Assembly: GCA_049889355.1 (NCBI GenBank)
Contig: JBMHDN010000022.1
Location: 1-46,239, forward strand
Direction: 5' to 3'
Length of the DNA: 46,239 nucleotides
DNA from: JBMHDN01 sp049889355
Lineage (GTDB): Bacteria; Pseudomonadota; Alphaproteobacteria; Puniceispirillales; Puniceispirillaceae
Shown here in pieces: positions 17,332 to 26,794 of this stretch. A program made the translations under genes and the position numbers. Position 1 is the stretch's first letter. The number at the start of each line of letters is the position of its first letter. The notes under the pieces were generated by a model. The model was given only the letters and a program-made list of their open reading frames with translations. It made no database searches and was not told the origin of the DNA.

Positions 17332-20300
17332 TCAAATCAGCGTTTCATCGCGCATCGATTCAGCAGTTTGCAGGTCAACAGAGACAAGCCGGCTGATTCC
17401 CCGCTGTTCCATCGTCACCCCAAACAGCCTGTCCATCCGTGCCATCGTCATCCGGTGGTGGGTCACCACCAAAAAGCGGGTTTGTGTCCGCGAGACAATA
17501 TTTTCCAGCAAATCACAGAATCGCGCCACATTCGTATCATCCAGCGGGGCATCCACCTCATCAAGCACACAAATCGGTGCCGGATTGGTGAGGAAAGCTG
17601 CAAAAATCAGCGCCAGCGCGGTCAAGGCTTGCTCACCGCCAGATAATAGCGTGAGCAGCTGTAATTTCTTGCCAGGCGGGCTGGCTAAAATCTCAAGACC
17701 AGCTTGCAGCGGATCTTCAGACTGGGTCAGCCGCAATTCAGCATGCCCGCCGCCAAAGAGAGTCACAAATAACTCAGAGAAATATTTATTCACCTCATTA
17801 AAGCTAGCCAGCAGGCGGCTCCGGCCTTCTTTATTGAGGGTGGCAATCGCCCCACGCAATTTTTCAATCGCCGCCAGCAAATCGTCTTTTTCTGATTCCA
17901 TGCTGGCTTTGCGTTCTTCAAGCTCGCGCATTTCAATATCAGCGCGCAAATTCACCGGCCCGATTTGATCGCGCTCTCTCACCAGTCTGGCGAGCCTATC
18001 TTCGAGCTGCTGCAGCGGTTCGCTGATCTCGCCCATCGGCTGGCCTGATAGCTCAGGCAGTTGTAGCGGCGTGATTTCTAACTTCTCTAAAATCCGGCTT
18101 GTTAGATTCTGTCTGTCAGATTGCAAACGCTCCATCTGCGCTTCGCTGCGAATCAGGGATTCGCGCTGGCTGGCAAAGGCGGCTTCAGCTTGCCGCAATG
18201 CGGTTTCTGCTTCTGCCAGTGCGCGCTCACCTTCTCGCAATTGATCAGATTGGGCTTCGCGTGCTTGTGTGGCGGTTTCCAGCTGACCTGCCAGCTTTTC
18301 TTGTTCTTCTGCCAGAATGGCTGGCCGTTCAGAGAGTCGTGCCTGTTCAGCCAAGGCGGCCTGGCGTCTGCCGCCCAGCTCATCTTGCCGGCGCAGCGTA
18401 TTGGCCGCGCGGTTTTCCCAATTGCGAATCTGATCTTCAATTTCTTTTAAACGCCGGCCTGAGGCTTCAACGGCCTGTTTCAACGCAGCCTCAGCAGATT
18501 GGGCATCAATCAGGCGGGCGCGTGCTGCTTCGGCGCGCGCCTTTGTCTCGCTTACCGCGCGGCGCAACTCATCTTCTGTTTCAGGTGCATCTGGCTGTGC
18601 TTGCCAATTCCCCAACTCATCACGCAATTCTGCCTGCTGCTCTGCCAACAAGCTGCTGCGCTCTGATGCTTTTTGATAGGTCAGCTGGGCTTGCACCAGC
18701 TGTTGCTGTGTTTGGCTCTGGGCTTGTGTAGCTGCATTTACATCTTGCTGTTTGGCCGTTACGGCTTGCTGACAACTGGCCGCGCTTTCTTCTGCCCTTG
18801 TCTGATTGTCTTGTTTCTGATCAAAATCAGGCTGGTATGCTGCCAGCTGGCTTTGCAGGGTTTCAAGGCGTTGGCGTTGTTTTAAGCGTTCTGCCTGGGC
18901 TGGCTGGCCGATGCGCACCAACCCATCCCAGCGCCACAGCCCCCCTTGGGCTGTGACCAGCGCTTGCCCTGGCCGCAAACTGGCCTGTGCTGCAAAGGCA
19001 TCTTCTGACGAAGCGGCGACTGATACCCCGCGAATGGCTTGCAAAATGATATCTGGCCCTTTGACAAATTGGCTGAGGGCAGAGCCGATATCTGGCGCAT
19101 CAAGCGGTTGTGATGATTTGAAACCCTCAATCCAATAGCCGCCATCTCGCGCCTGTGCGGTTTCCTGCCCTTCTTCATCTGCCAGTATGGCCTGGCCATT
19201 TTGACCGACAGGCAGGCTCAAATCATCACTCAGCGCAGCCGCTAATGCCAGTTCCATATGATCTGTAATGGTCAGCAGATCTGAAACCGGGCTTTCTTCA
19301 TCCTTTTCTGCGCTCAACAGATAGGCCAGCGCGTCTATCTCAGCCACGCATCTGGTCAGTGCCATCTCAGCTGATTTACGCGCTTCATAGGCGGCATCGC
19401 GTGCTTGTGTGGCGGCGCGCTCTTCGCTCTGTGCTGCCTCTAAGGCTGCTCTGGCCTGTTTGTCTGTTTTCTCGGCTTCGCGCTGGGCTTTTTCAGCTTC
19501 TTCAACAGAGTGTTTCAGCGCAGCTAGATCTAACGCGCCTTGTTCTGCGTCCACAGCCTGCAGGCGTTGCTGCATTTTCTCCAGCCTGGCCTGATTAGAT
19601 TGTTTCTGGCTGAGGTGGCTGCTTAGATGGGCGTTAGCCTGGGCGGCATCTGCTTCTGCAACAGCGCTTTGGTCGCGTGCACGTGTCAATTCCTGCAAGG
19701 CCACTTCCAGCTTCGGACCTTCGGTTTCTCTGACCAGTTTGATGCTGGTTTGCTCATCTTTCAGATTCACCAAGGCCTCGCCTGCATCTTCAGCCAGTGC
19801 TTTTTCACGCGCTTCATCGCGATCAATTTCCAATAGCTGATTTTGCAATCTGGCCAATTCATCACGCAGGCGTTTTGCCTCATTTTCGCGCTCGCGCAAA
19901 TTCAGCTGAATCTGCTGACAGATAGCCGCCTGTTCTGCTTCACGCTCACGCAATAAAGGCAGGTCTGCTGCCAGTTCTGTGCGGTGGGTGGTGGCTTTGG
20001 CCACGGCTTGTGTTTTATCGGCCAGCGCGGCTTCAATTTCTGATTTCTGCTGCGCTGCTTGGGTCTGCTGGCTTTGTAAATCCTGCCACTTGGCCTGCAA
20101 TAAGCTCGCTTCTGCTTTGCGCAGGCGATCTGCCACCGAGCGATAACGGGCCGCTTGACGTGCCTGGCGTTGCAGCTGCTGGGCCTGTTCTGCCAGCTGC
20201 AGCATAATATCATCAAGCCGCTCTAAATTAGTTTCAGCCTGTTTCAGCTTGAGCTCAGCCTCATGGCGGCGTTGATGCAAACCTTTGATATTGGCTGCTT

Positions 20301-20796
20301 CTTCAAGCAGGCTACGTCTGTCCTCAGGCTTTGCGCCGACAATCGCCCCAATGCGCCCTTGTGAGACCATGCCAGCTGAGCGAGAACCAGTGGCTGTATC
20401 AGCAAAGAGCAGCTGGACATCCTTGGCCCGTGCTGCCTTGCCATTCACCAGATAGGATGTCCCCTTACCACGCTCGACCTTGCGGGTAATCTCAATATCC
20501 TCTTCATGATTAAAGGTCAGCGGGGCAGAGCGGTCATGATTATCAAGGCTGAGCGTAATCTCAGCCAGATTGCGGGCCGGACGCTGATCTGTACCAGAGA
20601 AGATTACATCATCCATTTCAGTGCCGCGCATCTGGCGGGCATTACTCTCGCCCATTACCCAGCGCAAAGCTTCAACCACATTGGATTTGCCGCAACCATT
20701 CGGCCCGACAATCCCTGTCAGGCCCTTTTCGATTTCAACCTCTGCGCTTTCTGCAAAGGATTTGAAACCGGTAATTTTCAGGTTACGAAACTGCAT
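17332..20796 (-). CDS. smc: Chromosome segregation protein SMC
   Basis: A 1154-residue SMC ATPase that compacts and separates chromosomes with ScpA and ScpB. Walker A is GPNGCGKSN (residues 31-39), the ABC signature LSGGEQALTALALIF starts at about 1051, and Walker B is CVLDEVDAPLDD at about 1075-1086. Two long Ala/Gln/Glu-rich coiled coils flank a globular hinge at about 490-620. It lies 30 bases downstream of the dsbA-like gene. Long antisense open frames across it reflect base composition, not genes. Confidence 0.98.
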   Translation of the reverse strand: MQFRNLKITGFKSFAESAEVEIEKGLTGIVGPNGCGKSNVVEALRWVMGESNARQMRGTEMDDVIFSGTDQRPARNLAEITLSLDNHDRSAPLTFNHEEDIEITRKVERGKGTSYLVNGKAARAKDVQLLFADTATGSRSAGMVSQGRIGAIVGAKPEDRRSLLEEAANIKGLHQRRHEAELKLKQAETNLERLDDIMLQLAEQAQQLQRQARQAARYRSVADRLRKAEASLLQAKWQDLQSQQTQAAQQKSEIEAALADKTQAVAKATTHRTELAADLPLLREREAEQAAICQQIQLNLRERENEAKRLRDELARLQNQLLEIDRDEAREKALAEDAGEALVNLKDEQTSIKLVRETEGPKLEVALQELTRARDQSAVAEADAAQANAHLSSHLSQKQSNQARLEKMQQRLQAVDAEQGALDLAALKHSVEEAEKAQREAEKTDKQARAALEAAQSEERAATQARDAAYEARKSAEMALTRCVAEIDALAYLLSAEKDEESPVSDLLTITDHMELALAAALSDDLSLPVGQNGQAILADEEGQETAQARDGGYWIEGFKSSQPLDAPDIGSALSQFVKGPDIILQAIRGVSVAASSEDAFAAQASLRPGQALVTAQGGLWRWDGLVRIGQPAQAERLKQRQRLETLQSQLAAYQPDFDQKQDNQTRAEESAASCQQAVTAKQQDVNAATQAQSQTQQQLVQAQLTYQKASERSSLLAEQQAELRDELGNWQAQPDAPETEDELRRAVSETKARAEAARARLIDAQSAEAALKQAVEASGRRLKEIEDQIRNWENRAANTLRRQDELGGRRQAALAEQARLSERPAILAEEQEKLAGQLETATQAREAQSDQLREGERALAEAETALRQAEAAFASQRESLIRSEAQMERLQSDRQNLTSRILEKLEITPLQLPELSGQPMGEISEPLQQLEDRLARLVRERDQIGPVNLRADIEMRELEERKASMESEKDDLLAAIEKLRGAIATLNKEGRSRLLASFNEVNKYFSELFVTLFGGGHAELRLTQSEDPLQAGLEILASPPGKKLQLLTLLSGGEQALTALALIFAAFLTNPAPICVLDEVDAPLDDTNVARFCDLLENIVSRTQTRFLVVTHHRMTMARMDRLFGVTMEQRGISRLVSVDLQTAESMRDETLI

Positions 20797-20826
20797 GATA
20801 GATGCGTGGCAGGGCCTATGGCTGCA

Positions 20827-21495
20827 TTAAATCCCGAAAGGATTTAACTGGTTCAGCATTTCTTCATAGGACATGTTGCCACTCAGCAGCTTGTCATCAT
20901 TGATCACAAAGCTTGGTGTGGATTGCACGCCATATTTTCGTGCACCGCTCTGACGGAAACTCACCACCGCTTCCAGCAATGCGCGGTTGCGCAACATCTC
21001 ATCAAACTCAGCAGAAGATACGCCGGCCTGTTTGGCATAGACACCAAGAGAAGCAATCGGATCAGATGCTTTCTTCCAGTCCTGAGGCTTTTTCAAAAGC
21101 TGGCTTATCATTGGATAATAGAGATTAACCGGCAGGATACGGGCCAGCGCATGCGCACGCAAAGCAATCGCATCAAGCGGGAAAGGGCGCATCTCAAACC
21201 GCACTTTGCCTGTATCAATTAAATTGCTTTTGACCTTGTCAAAGGTGTTTTGGTGAAAGGCAGCGCAATGCCCGCAGGTCATGGAAAAATATTCAGCCAC
21301 CTGAACCGGCGCATTTTCATCGCCCAGATAACGTGGGGCCAGAATATGATCGATATCCTGATTCGCTTTCGCCTGCGCAAATGAGGGCAAGATACTCGCC
21401 GCAACCATACCAGAACCTGCCAAGAGCATATCACGGCGGCTGAAGGCGGATTGGTCTGTCATCTGGTTTTGTTTGTCATCACATCTTTGGTCCAT
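20827..21495 (-). CDS. DsbA-like thiol oxidoreductase with twin-arginine leader
   Basis: A 222-residue periplasmic thioredoxin-fold protein. The N-terminus has SRRDMLLAGSGM at 19-30, a twin-arginine-type signal, ending near FAQA. The active site is Cys74-Gly-His-Cys77 in SMTCGHCAAFHQ, and the cis-proline loop is STPSFVIND. Such proteins introduce or shuffle disulfide bonds; the single-domain form without a dimerisation domain resembles the DsbA/BdbD-like group. AAGGA lies 8 bases before the ATG at 21495, favouring it over the ATG at 21462. It sits between DUF721 and smc, as in many alphaproteobacteria. Confidence 0.93.
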   Translation of the reverse strand: MDQRCDDKQNQMTDQSAFSRRDMLLAGSGMVAASILPSFAQAKANQDIDHILAPRYLGDENAPVQVAEYFSMTCGHCAAFHQNTFDKVKSNLIDTGKVRFEMRPFPLDAIALRAHALARILPVNLYYPMISQLLKKPQDWKKASDPIASLGVYAKQAGVSSAEFDEMLRNRALLEAVVSFRQSGARKYGVQSTPSFVINDDKLLSGNMSYEEMLNQLNPFGI

Positions 21496-21602
21496 GCCTA
21501 ATTTCCTTGTAAGCCCTTTTGATTTTTAAAATGATGGCCCCGATTTTTATAAAACTGTTTCAATGATAAACAGAGTTTAACTTTATCTCTGCAAACCGTC
21601 CC

Positions 21603-21633
21603 TGTCTATTTTAAGATGATGTCTATTTTAAGA
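21603..21633. repeat. 17-bp tandem duplication
   Basis: The string tgtctattttaaga occurs at 21603 and again at 21620, a 17-base period with the second copy incomplete. It lies in the 196-base gap between the dsbA-like gene and the DUF721 gene. Nothing else in that gap was clear. Confidence 0.8.
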
Positions 21634-21691
21634 ATCATCAGATGAAGGCGAGATTTTACAAATAAGCGGGCCGGGTCTAAAAAATATCAGC

Positions 21692-22075
21692 TCATCTGCC
21701 TTGTTTAGATTGGCGCAACACCATCTTGGTTACTGCCTCATAGCCAAACACCGCATTGATTTTTTGCCGCAACTCTTGCTGTTGCATGGATATCACGGTT
21801 GAAAAGGCAGGTCTCACCTCCAGAATCACCGTTAAATGCTCACGTCTGTCTTGCGGCTCAACACCCACAGGCTGTTTCAGCTCAATCGGCTGGCAATGTT
21901 CTTTTAGATCACCAGCAATGTCAGCCCAATGGCTGAGCAGCGTGATCATCATTTGGCTGTGCTGGCGCAGATTGGGCGCGATGAGCGGCTCGGTGATGCT
22001 GGCCAGCGGCTTGATACCGCCCCTTCTTTTGGGTGCTTGTCTTTCGGGTGATTGTCTTTTGGGTGATTTCATCAT
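21692..22075 (-). CDS. DUF721 family protein (DciA-like)
   Basis: A 127-residue protein with a basic N-terminal tail of repeated KSPKRQSPERQAPKR character, then a DUF721 core with HWADIAGDLKEHCQPIEL, and LTVILEVRPAFSTVISMQQQELRQKIN. DUF721 includes DciA, which helps load the replicative helicase in bacteria lacking DnaC; that role is inferred here. The tail is encoded by three 15-bp direct repeats. It is divergent from mutY and upstream of the dsbA-like and smc genes. Confidence 0.85.
   Translation of the reverse strand: MMKSPKRQSPERQAPKRRGGIKPLASITEPLIAPNLRQHSQMMITLLSHWADIAGDLKEHCQPIELKQPVGVEPQDRREHLTVILEVRPAFSTVISMQQQELRQKINAVFGYEAVTKMVLRQSKQGR
22026..22070. repeat. 15-bp array, 3 copies, coding for the DUF721 basic tail
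   Basis: Units cttttgggtgcttgt, ctttcgggtgattgt and cttttgggtgatttc stand head to tail at 22026, 22041 and 22056. On the minus strand they encode repeats of a K/Q-S/A-P-K/E-R pentapeptide at the protein's N-terminus. Confidence 0.88.
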
Positions 22076-22185
22076 GCGCCCATCCTAACCAGATTATCTT
22101 CTCTCAGCCAGCTTGTTTCACCGCCCTTGCTTTGTGATATCCTTACCTCTTTAAATTTGCCCCTAACCAGACTAGCTTGACGAGC

Positions 22186-23307
22186 ATGACGCACACTGAC
22201 AATGCACCAGATATGACCGCGACCACCTCAGATGCTGAGGCCATCTCAAACCTGCTATTTTGGTATGACAAGGCAGGCCGGCATTTGCCCTGGCGTCATC
22301 GCTGGCCTGATTTGGCCCCTGCCTATCATGTGTTTTTATCTGAATTGATGCTCCAGCAAACAACGGTCCCGACTGTTATTCCCTATTTTCTGCGTTTTAC
22401 CGAAAGATGGCCGACTATTCTGGATATGGCGCAAAGCCCGACTGAGGAGATCACTGCTGCCTGGGCAGGGCTTGGCTATTATGCACGGGCGCGCAATATG
22501 CACAAAGCAGCCCAGGTGATTGCCTTTGATCTCAATGGCGTGTTTCCAGATACTGAAGAGGGGCTGTTGGCCCTGCCTGGCATTGGCCCTTATAGCGCGG
22601 GTGCGATTCGGGCCTTTGCCTTTGATCAGCCTTCTATCGTGCTTGATGGCAATATTGAGCGGGTACTGGCACGCTATTTCGGCCTCAAAACCCCACTACC
22701 AAAACTGAAAACTGAGCTAAAAGCGCGCTATCCAGCCCTGATTCCGCCGACAAGGCGCAGTGATTTTCCGCAGGCATTGATGGATTTGGGTGGCCAGATT
22801 TGCACCCCGAAAAAAACAGCCTGTGATTTATGCCCGCTCTCGCTCTCTTGTGTCTCTGCTTGGTCAGATGAAGCGCTGCGCCTGCCTGTCAAAGCCCCGA
22901 AAAAAGCAAAACCGAAAAGACAAGGAAGCGCTTTTGTTGCTTCTTGGCAAGCCCCAGATGGGGGGCACTATATCGCGCTTATGCGCCGGCCAGATAAGGG
23001 GCTTCTTGGCGGTATGCAGGCATTTCCCAGCACAGGCTGGGATAAGAGCCTTGAATTGGCACCAGCATATCAGGCTTTTTTCGATGAATGGGCGCCCGTG
23101 CCAGCTGGCACTATCCAGCATGTCTTCACCCATTTTGAAGCGCGTTTATCAGTCCGAACCGCGCATATCATCTCTGAGGCAAAGCCAGAATTGCCGATGG
23201 GATTAAGCTGGGTTGCTATTTCTGATGCCGCCTTGCCGACCTTGATGGCCAAGGTGCTGAAACAAGCTGTATCTGCAGAAAAAGACCCGCAAAATACGCT
23301 TTTGTAA
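22186..23307 (+). CDS. mutY: Adenine DNA glycosylase MutY
   Basis: A 373-residue glycosylase that removes adenine mispaired with 8-oxoguanine. Glu53 in LSELMLQQTTV and Asp154 in VLDGNIERVLAR are the catalytic acids; the helix-hairpin-helix is LPGIGPYSAGAI. Four cysteines (206, 213, 216, 222; C-x6-C-x2-C-x5-C) hold the 4Fe-4S cluster. The C-terminal NUDIX-like domain recognises 8-oxoG, with HVFTHFEARL. I start at the ATG at 22186; a TTG three codons upstream is also in frame. It is convergent with purH. Confidence 0.97.
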   Translation: MTHTDNAPDMTATTSDAEAISNLLFWYDKAGRHLPWRHRWPDLAPAYHVFLSELMLQQTTVPTVIPYFLRFTERWPTILDMAQSPTEEITAAWAGLGYYARARNMHKAAQVIAFDLNGVFPDTEEGLLALPGIGPYSAGAIRAFAFDQPSIVLDGNIERVLARYFGLKTPLPKLKTELKARYPALIPPTRRSDFPQALMDLGGQICTPKKTACDLCPLSLSCVSAWSDEALRLPVKAPKKAKPKRQGSAFVASWQAPDGGHYIALMRRPDKGLLGGMQAFPSTGWDKSLELAPAYQAFFDEWAPVPAGTIQHVFTHFEARLSVRTAHIISEAKPELPMGLSWVAISDAALPTLMAKVLKQAVSAEKDPQNTLL

Positions 23308-23329
23308 CAACGGCTAAGCGAGATCAAAC

Positions 23330-24946
23330 TCAGTGATTGAAATGGCGCATGCCTGTCATCACCATGACCAGCCCGGCCTCATTTGCCGCTTTGATCACAT
23401 CCTCATCACGCATGGCCCCGCCTGGCTGAATAACCGCTTTGGCACCCGCTTCTGCGGCGGCCAGCATACCATCTGCAAAGGGGAAAAAGGCATCTGATGC
23501 GACCACCGCGCCCTCTGTGCGCGGTGTCTCCCAGCCATGTTCAAGGGCCATATCCTTGGCTTTCTGGGCTGCGATACGGCTTGAATCCAGCCGGCTCATC
23601 TGGCCTGCACCTATCGCTGCTGTGATACCATCTTTGACATAGACAATGGCATTGGATTTGACATGTTTGGCGATTTTCCAGGCCATCAACATATCACGCA
23701 TCTGTGCTGGGCTTGCTTGCTTTTCGGTAACACAGGTTAACTCATCTTCGCCAATATGGCCGGTATCGCGATCTTGGACCAACAGACCTCCTTGGATGGT
23801 GCGTATCTGCAAAGATGGAGCGTGAATATCTGGCATTGACCCTGTTAAGAGCAGGCGCAAATTGGGCTTTTTGGCAAATACAGCCTTGGCCGCCTCATCT
23901 GCATCAGGGGCGATCACCACTTCGGTGAAAATGCCAGTAATCGATGTGGCGGTTGCTTCGTCCAGCGGCCTGTTCAGTGCGATTATCCCGCCAAAGGCCG
24001 AGACGCTATCACAGGTGAAAGCCGCCTGATAGAGATCGCTCAAGCTTTGGTCAGGCTTGCTCTGGACAGCCACACCGCAAGGGTTGGCATGTTTAATAAT
24101 CGCCACTGCTGGCCTATCAAATTCAGCCACCAGCCGCAGGGCGGCATCACTGTCATTGATATTATTAAAAGAGAGCGGCTTGCCTTGCACAAGCTCAGCA
24201 TTGACCAGGCTGGCTGTATCATCTGCCCCACGGGTTTTATAGAGCGCGGCCGATTGGTGCGGGTTCTCGCCATAACGCAAATCCGATATTTTCTCAGCCT
24301 GCACCAGTAATCTATCACCCAGTAATCTATCACCTAAGCTGGCTTGTTCTTCAAACGCGCTGTTCATCCAGCTTGAAATCATGCTGTCATAATGGGCAGT
24401 ATGGGTAAAGGCACCTGCGGCTAGCTTTTGACGCAGCCCAAGGCTGGTCCCGCCAGATTGTCCTAAGGCTTCAATCACCAGCGGGTAATCTAACGGGTTG
24501 GTGACAACACAGCAAAAGGCGTGATTTTTCGCCCCTGCACGGATCATCGCCGGCCCACCAATATCGATATTCTCGATAATCGTCTGATGGTCTGCCCCTC
24601 TGGCAAGTGTTTCAGCAAAAGGATAGAGATTGACGATCAGCATATCGATCATCTCAATCCCATGGGTTGAGGCGGCCTGCTGATGGCTGTCATCATTGCG
24701 CTTGGCCAGCAACCCGCCATGGACTTTTGGGTGCAGGGTTTTGACCCGCCCATCCATAATCTCTGGAAAGCCTGTCACCGCGCTGATATCCATCACCTCA
24801 AGCCCCGCCTCGCGCAGGCTCTTTGCTGTCCCGCCTGTCGAGACCAGCTCAATACCGCTGGCTACCAATTGTCTGGCCAGCTCAATCAGCCCTGTTTTAT
24901 CAGAAACCGAGAGCAGTGCGCGTTTGGGTGTAATGAAATCAGTCAT
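23330..24946 (-). CDS. purH: Bifunctional AICAR transformylase / IMP cyclohydrolase
   Basis: A 538-residue enzyme for the last two steps of IMP synthesis. The N-terminal cyclohydrolase has the ALLSVSDKTGL and GFPEIMDGRVKTLHPKVHGG motifs; the C-terminal transformylase has RYGENPHQSAALY, KHANPCGVA and KSNAIVY. It is slightly longer than the usual 525-530 residues, partly because a 15-bp duplication gives LLGDRLLGDRL just before the ENPHQ region. I start at the ATG at 24946; the open frame runs 23 codons further upstream without similarity. It is the last gene of an rsmB-heparinase-purH series. Confidence 0.97.
   Translation of the reverse strand: MTDFITPKRALLSVSDKTGLIELARQLVASGIELVSTGGTAKSLREAGLEVMDISAVTGFPEIMDGRVKTLHPKVHGGLLAKRNDDSHQQAASTHGIEMIDMLIVNLYPFAETLARGADHQTIIENIDIGGPAMIRAGAKNHAFCCVVTNPLDYPLVIEALGQSGGTSLGLRQKLAAGAFTHTAHYDSMISSWMNSAFEEQASLGDRLLGDRLLVQAEKISDLRYGENPHQSAALYKTRGADDTASLVNAELVQGKPLSFNNINDSDAALRLVAEFDRPAVAIIKHANPCGVAVQSKPDQSLSDLYQAAFTCDSVSAFGGIIALNRPLDEATATSITGIFTEVVIAPDADEAAKAVFAKKPNLRLLLTGSMPDIHAPSLQIRTIQGGLLVQDRDTGHIGEDELTCVTEKQASPAQMRDMLMAWKIAKHVKSNAIVYVKDGITAAIGAGQMSRLDSSRIAAQKAKDMALEHGWETPRTEGAVVASDAFFPFADGMLAAAEAGAKAVIQPGGAMRDEDVIKAANEAGLVMVMTGMRHFNH
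24305..24334. repeat. 15-bp perfect duplication within purH
   Basis: The unit cagtaatctatcacc occurs twice without spacer (24305-24319 and 24320-24334). It repeats five residues of PurH (GDRLL) at the linker between the two enzyme domains. The frame stays open. Confidence 0.92.
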
Positions 24947-25118
24947 GAGAACAAATCCGTCTTTAGATGAATGCCAGTTTGCGCAAGCCAGGCTAGGAGA
25001 ACCGCATAGCAGCATTGCGCTTTATATGACAAAAGCGGGCCTCTCTGGCAAGTCAGAGCCAACGCGGCCGCTTGCCGCAGATAAGGGCATATCTGGTGCC
25101 ATCAGGCCGATAGGCTGG

Positions 25119-26747
25119 CTATTGCTTTTTTTGTGTCTCTGCGCGTGCAAAGGCCCAGCGTGCTGAAATTTCACCCAAACTGCGAATATCGCCCAGCCCC
25201 ACACTCAGGATGATTTGCTGGCAAGATACACGCCGGCCCTGATCAATATAAATAGAATTATCTAGCCGCGCGCTCCCGCCTCTGCATTTGAAATGCCAGC
25301 CTGCTTTCTGGCCTCTGATTTTCATCAGGATAGTGCCTTGTTGCAGGCGGGCTGCTGACACACGCGGATGCAGATGAAAGCGGATTTGCGCTTCTTGGGC
25401 GATCACACCTGGCGCGCCTGTGTAAATCAGCTTGTCCATACCACGCAGATTGCCGCCACCTGTTTTCAAGTAAAGCTGGCGCATATGATGAATGCCATGC
25501 GATTTATCAAACCCATCATGGCTGGCTTCGATTAACAGACCATCTGGTGCGGGCCCGACTTCAACGCCATAGAGCTGGGCTTGGCGCCCATCATCTGGGG
25601 CGCTTATATCCATCCCATCTAAGGTGAGGGTCGAATGTGCCACAGACTGGCGCAGCAAGCGGGTCAGCTGCGCATCACTGCTATATTGTCCGCTATTGAC
25701 AATAAATGGGCTGGTGCCAACTGAAAATTCAAAAGCAAGGGTTGAATGGGCGGCGTGCGGCGATACAGCAGAAGAAGCAGTGTCTGGCTGGGCAGGGCCA
25801 GCATCCATAATCAGCGTATTGCGCCCTGAGGCCAGCCTGATAAAGCCTGTATGCGGGGCCTGCTGGACAATGCGCCCGCGTGGCCCGCATCTGGCCACCA
25901 CCTCTTCTATCTGGCTGCTGGTTGAACGGCCTGCCCCTTGGAAATGGGCAAAGCTACCATCGCCATGACGCCACATTTTGGCTACCGCCCCCATTTTAGA
26001 GATGATATCGCTCAGCGCATCTTGTTCTGGCTGACCGGCAAGGGCTGCGGCCAGCCGGCATTCGAAAATATCGCGCAATAAATCAAGATGACGTTCAGGC
26101 TGGCGCGAAATATGGCCGAAATCAGGGTTAATCTGGCTGTTGATCAGCGGCAGGATAAGCGCCAGAATCTGCGCTGCTTCTTCTGAATCAGCCCCAAAAC
26201 TGACCTGTCCGATTAACAAACCTTTCAGGGCTGAAATCTGTGCTTGCGGTTCTGATAATTTTTGCCAATCCAGTGCCAAACCCTGCATCTGTCGCGCCAG
26301 AAACTGGATAATCTCCGCCTGAAAAGCCTCATCTGCTGAACTGCCAAACCAGCTATAGGTGAAAAGCAGGTTAGAAATGCGCTTGCCTGTGTGATCAGGC
26401 TGCCAGAATTCTTCATCCCATCTTTTCATCTTTGCCATCAGACGCTGCAAATGCTCGCGGGCCAGCTGGCGTGCGCGGTTACCACCGAAATCACGCAAAT
26501 CACGCAACCAAACAAGCGTATGATAATAAGGGTCAGTTATTTTATAAGGCTGTTCAGCATTAAAAAAGGCCTGGCCTTTTTCAGCCTGTCCGCGCCATGG
26601 ATCTTGCGGCAAGAGCAGATGATTTGGCAAATCTTGTGTTTGAATAGACCAGTCAAAAAAGCGAGACTGGCGATACAGCCGCTCAAGAGACGAGATGCGC
26701 CAGCCTGATTTTCCTGAAATCTTGTCAGAAGAAGTCATCTCACCCAT
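25119..26747 (-). CDS. Heparinase II/III family protein
   Basis: A 542-residue protein with an alpha-helical N-terminal half and a beta-rich C-terminal half typical of heparinase II/III. The most conserved part is HAAHSTLAFEFSVGTSPFIVN, followed by SVAHSTLTLDG. No export signal is visible. Many alphaproteobacteria carry such a gene between rsmB and purH; the substrate is unknown and true heparin cleavage is unlikely in a free-living bacterium. It might act on a uronic-acid cell polymer. A second ATG at 26738 is an alternative start. Confidence 0.88.
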   Translation of the reverse strand: MGEMTSSDKISGKSGWRISSLERLYRQSRFFDWSIQTQDLPNHLLLPQDPWRGQAEKGQAFFNAEQPYKITDPYYHTLVWLRDLRDFGGNRARQLAREHLQRLMAKMKRWDEEFWQPDHTGKRISNLLFTYSWFGSSADEAFQAEIIQFLARQMQGLALDWQKLSEPQAQISALKGLLIGQVSFGADSEEAAQILALILPLINSQINPDFGHISRQPERHLDLLRDIFECRLAAALAGQPEQDALSDIISKMGAVAKMWRHGDGSFAHFQGAGRSTSSQIEEVVARCGPRGRIVQQAPHTGFIRLASGRNTLIMDAGPAQPDTASSAVSPHAAHSTLAFEFSVGTSPFIVNSGQYSSDAQLTRLLRQSVAHSTLTLDGMDISAPDDGRQAQLYGVEVGPAPDGLLIEASHDGFDKSHGIHHMRQLYLKTGGGNLRGMDKLIYTGAPGVIAQEAQIRFHLHPRVSAARLQQGTILMKIRGQKAGWHFKCRGGSARLDNSIYIDQGRRVSCQQIILSVGLGDIRSLGEISARWAFARAETQKKQ

Positions 26748-26794
26748 TCAGCACATCATATCTCATTGCTTCAGACCATCTGGTGTTGGTTTGA

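Noticed and set aside
18099..18731. 210-codon open frame antisense to smc
   Set aside because: It arises from codon bias of the Ala/Gln/Glu-rich coiled coil; its Leu/Arg/Pro-rich product resembles no protein.
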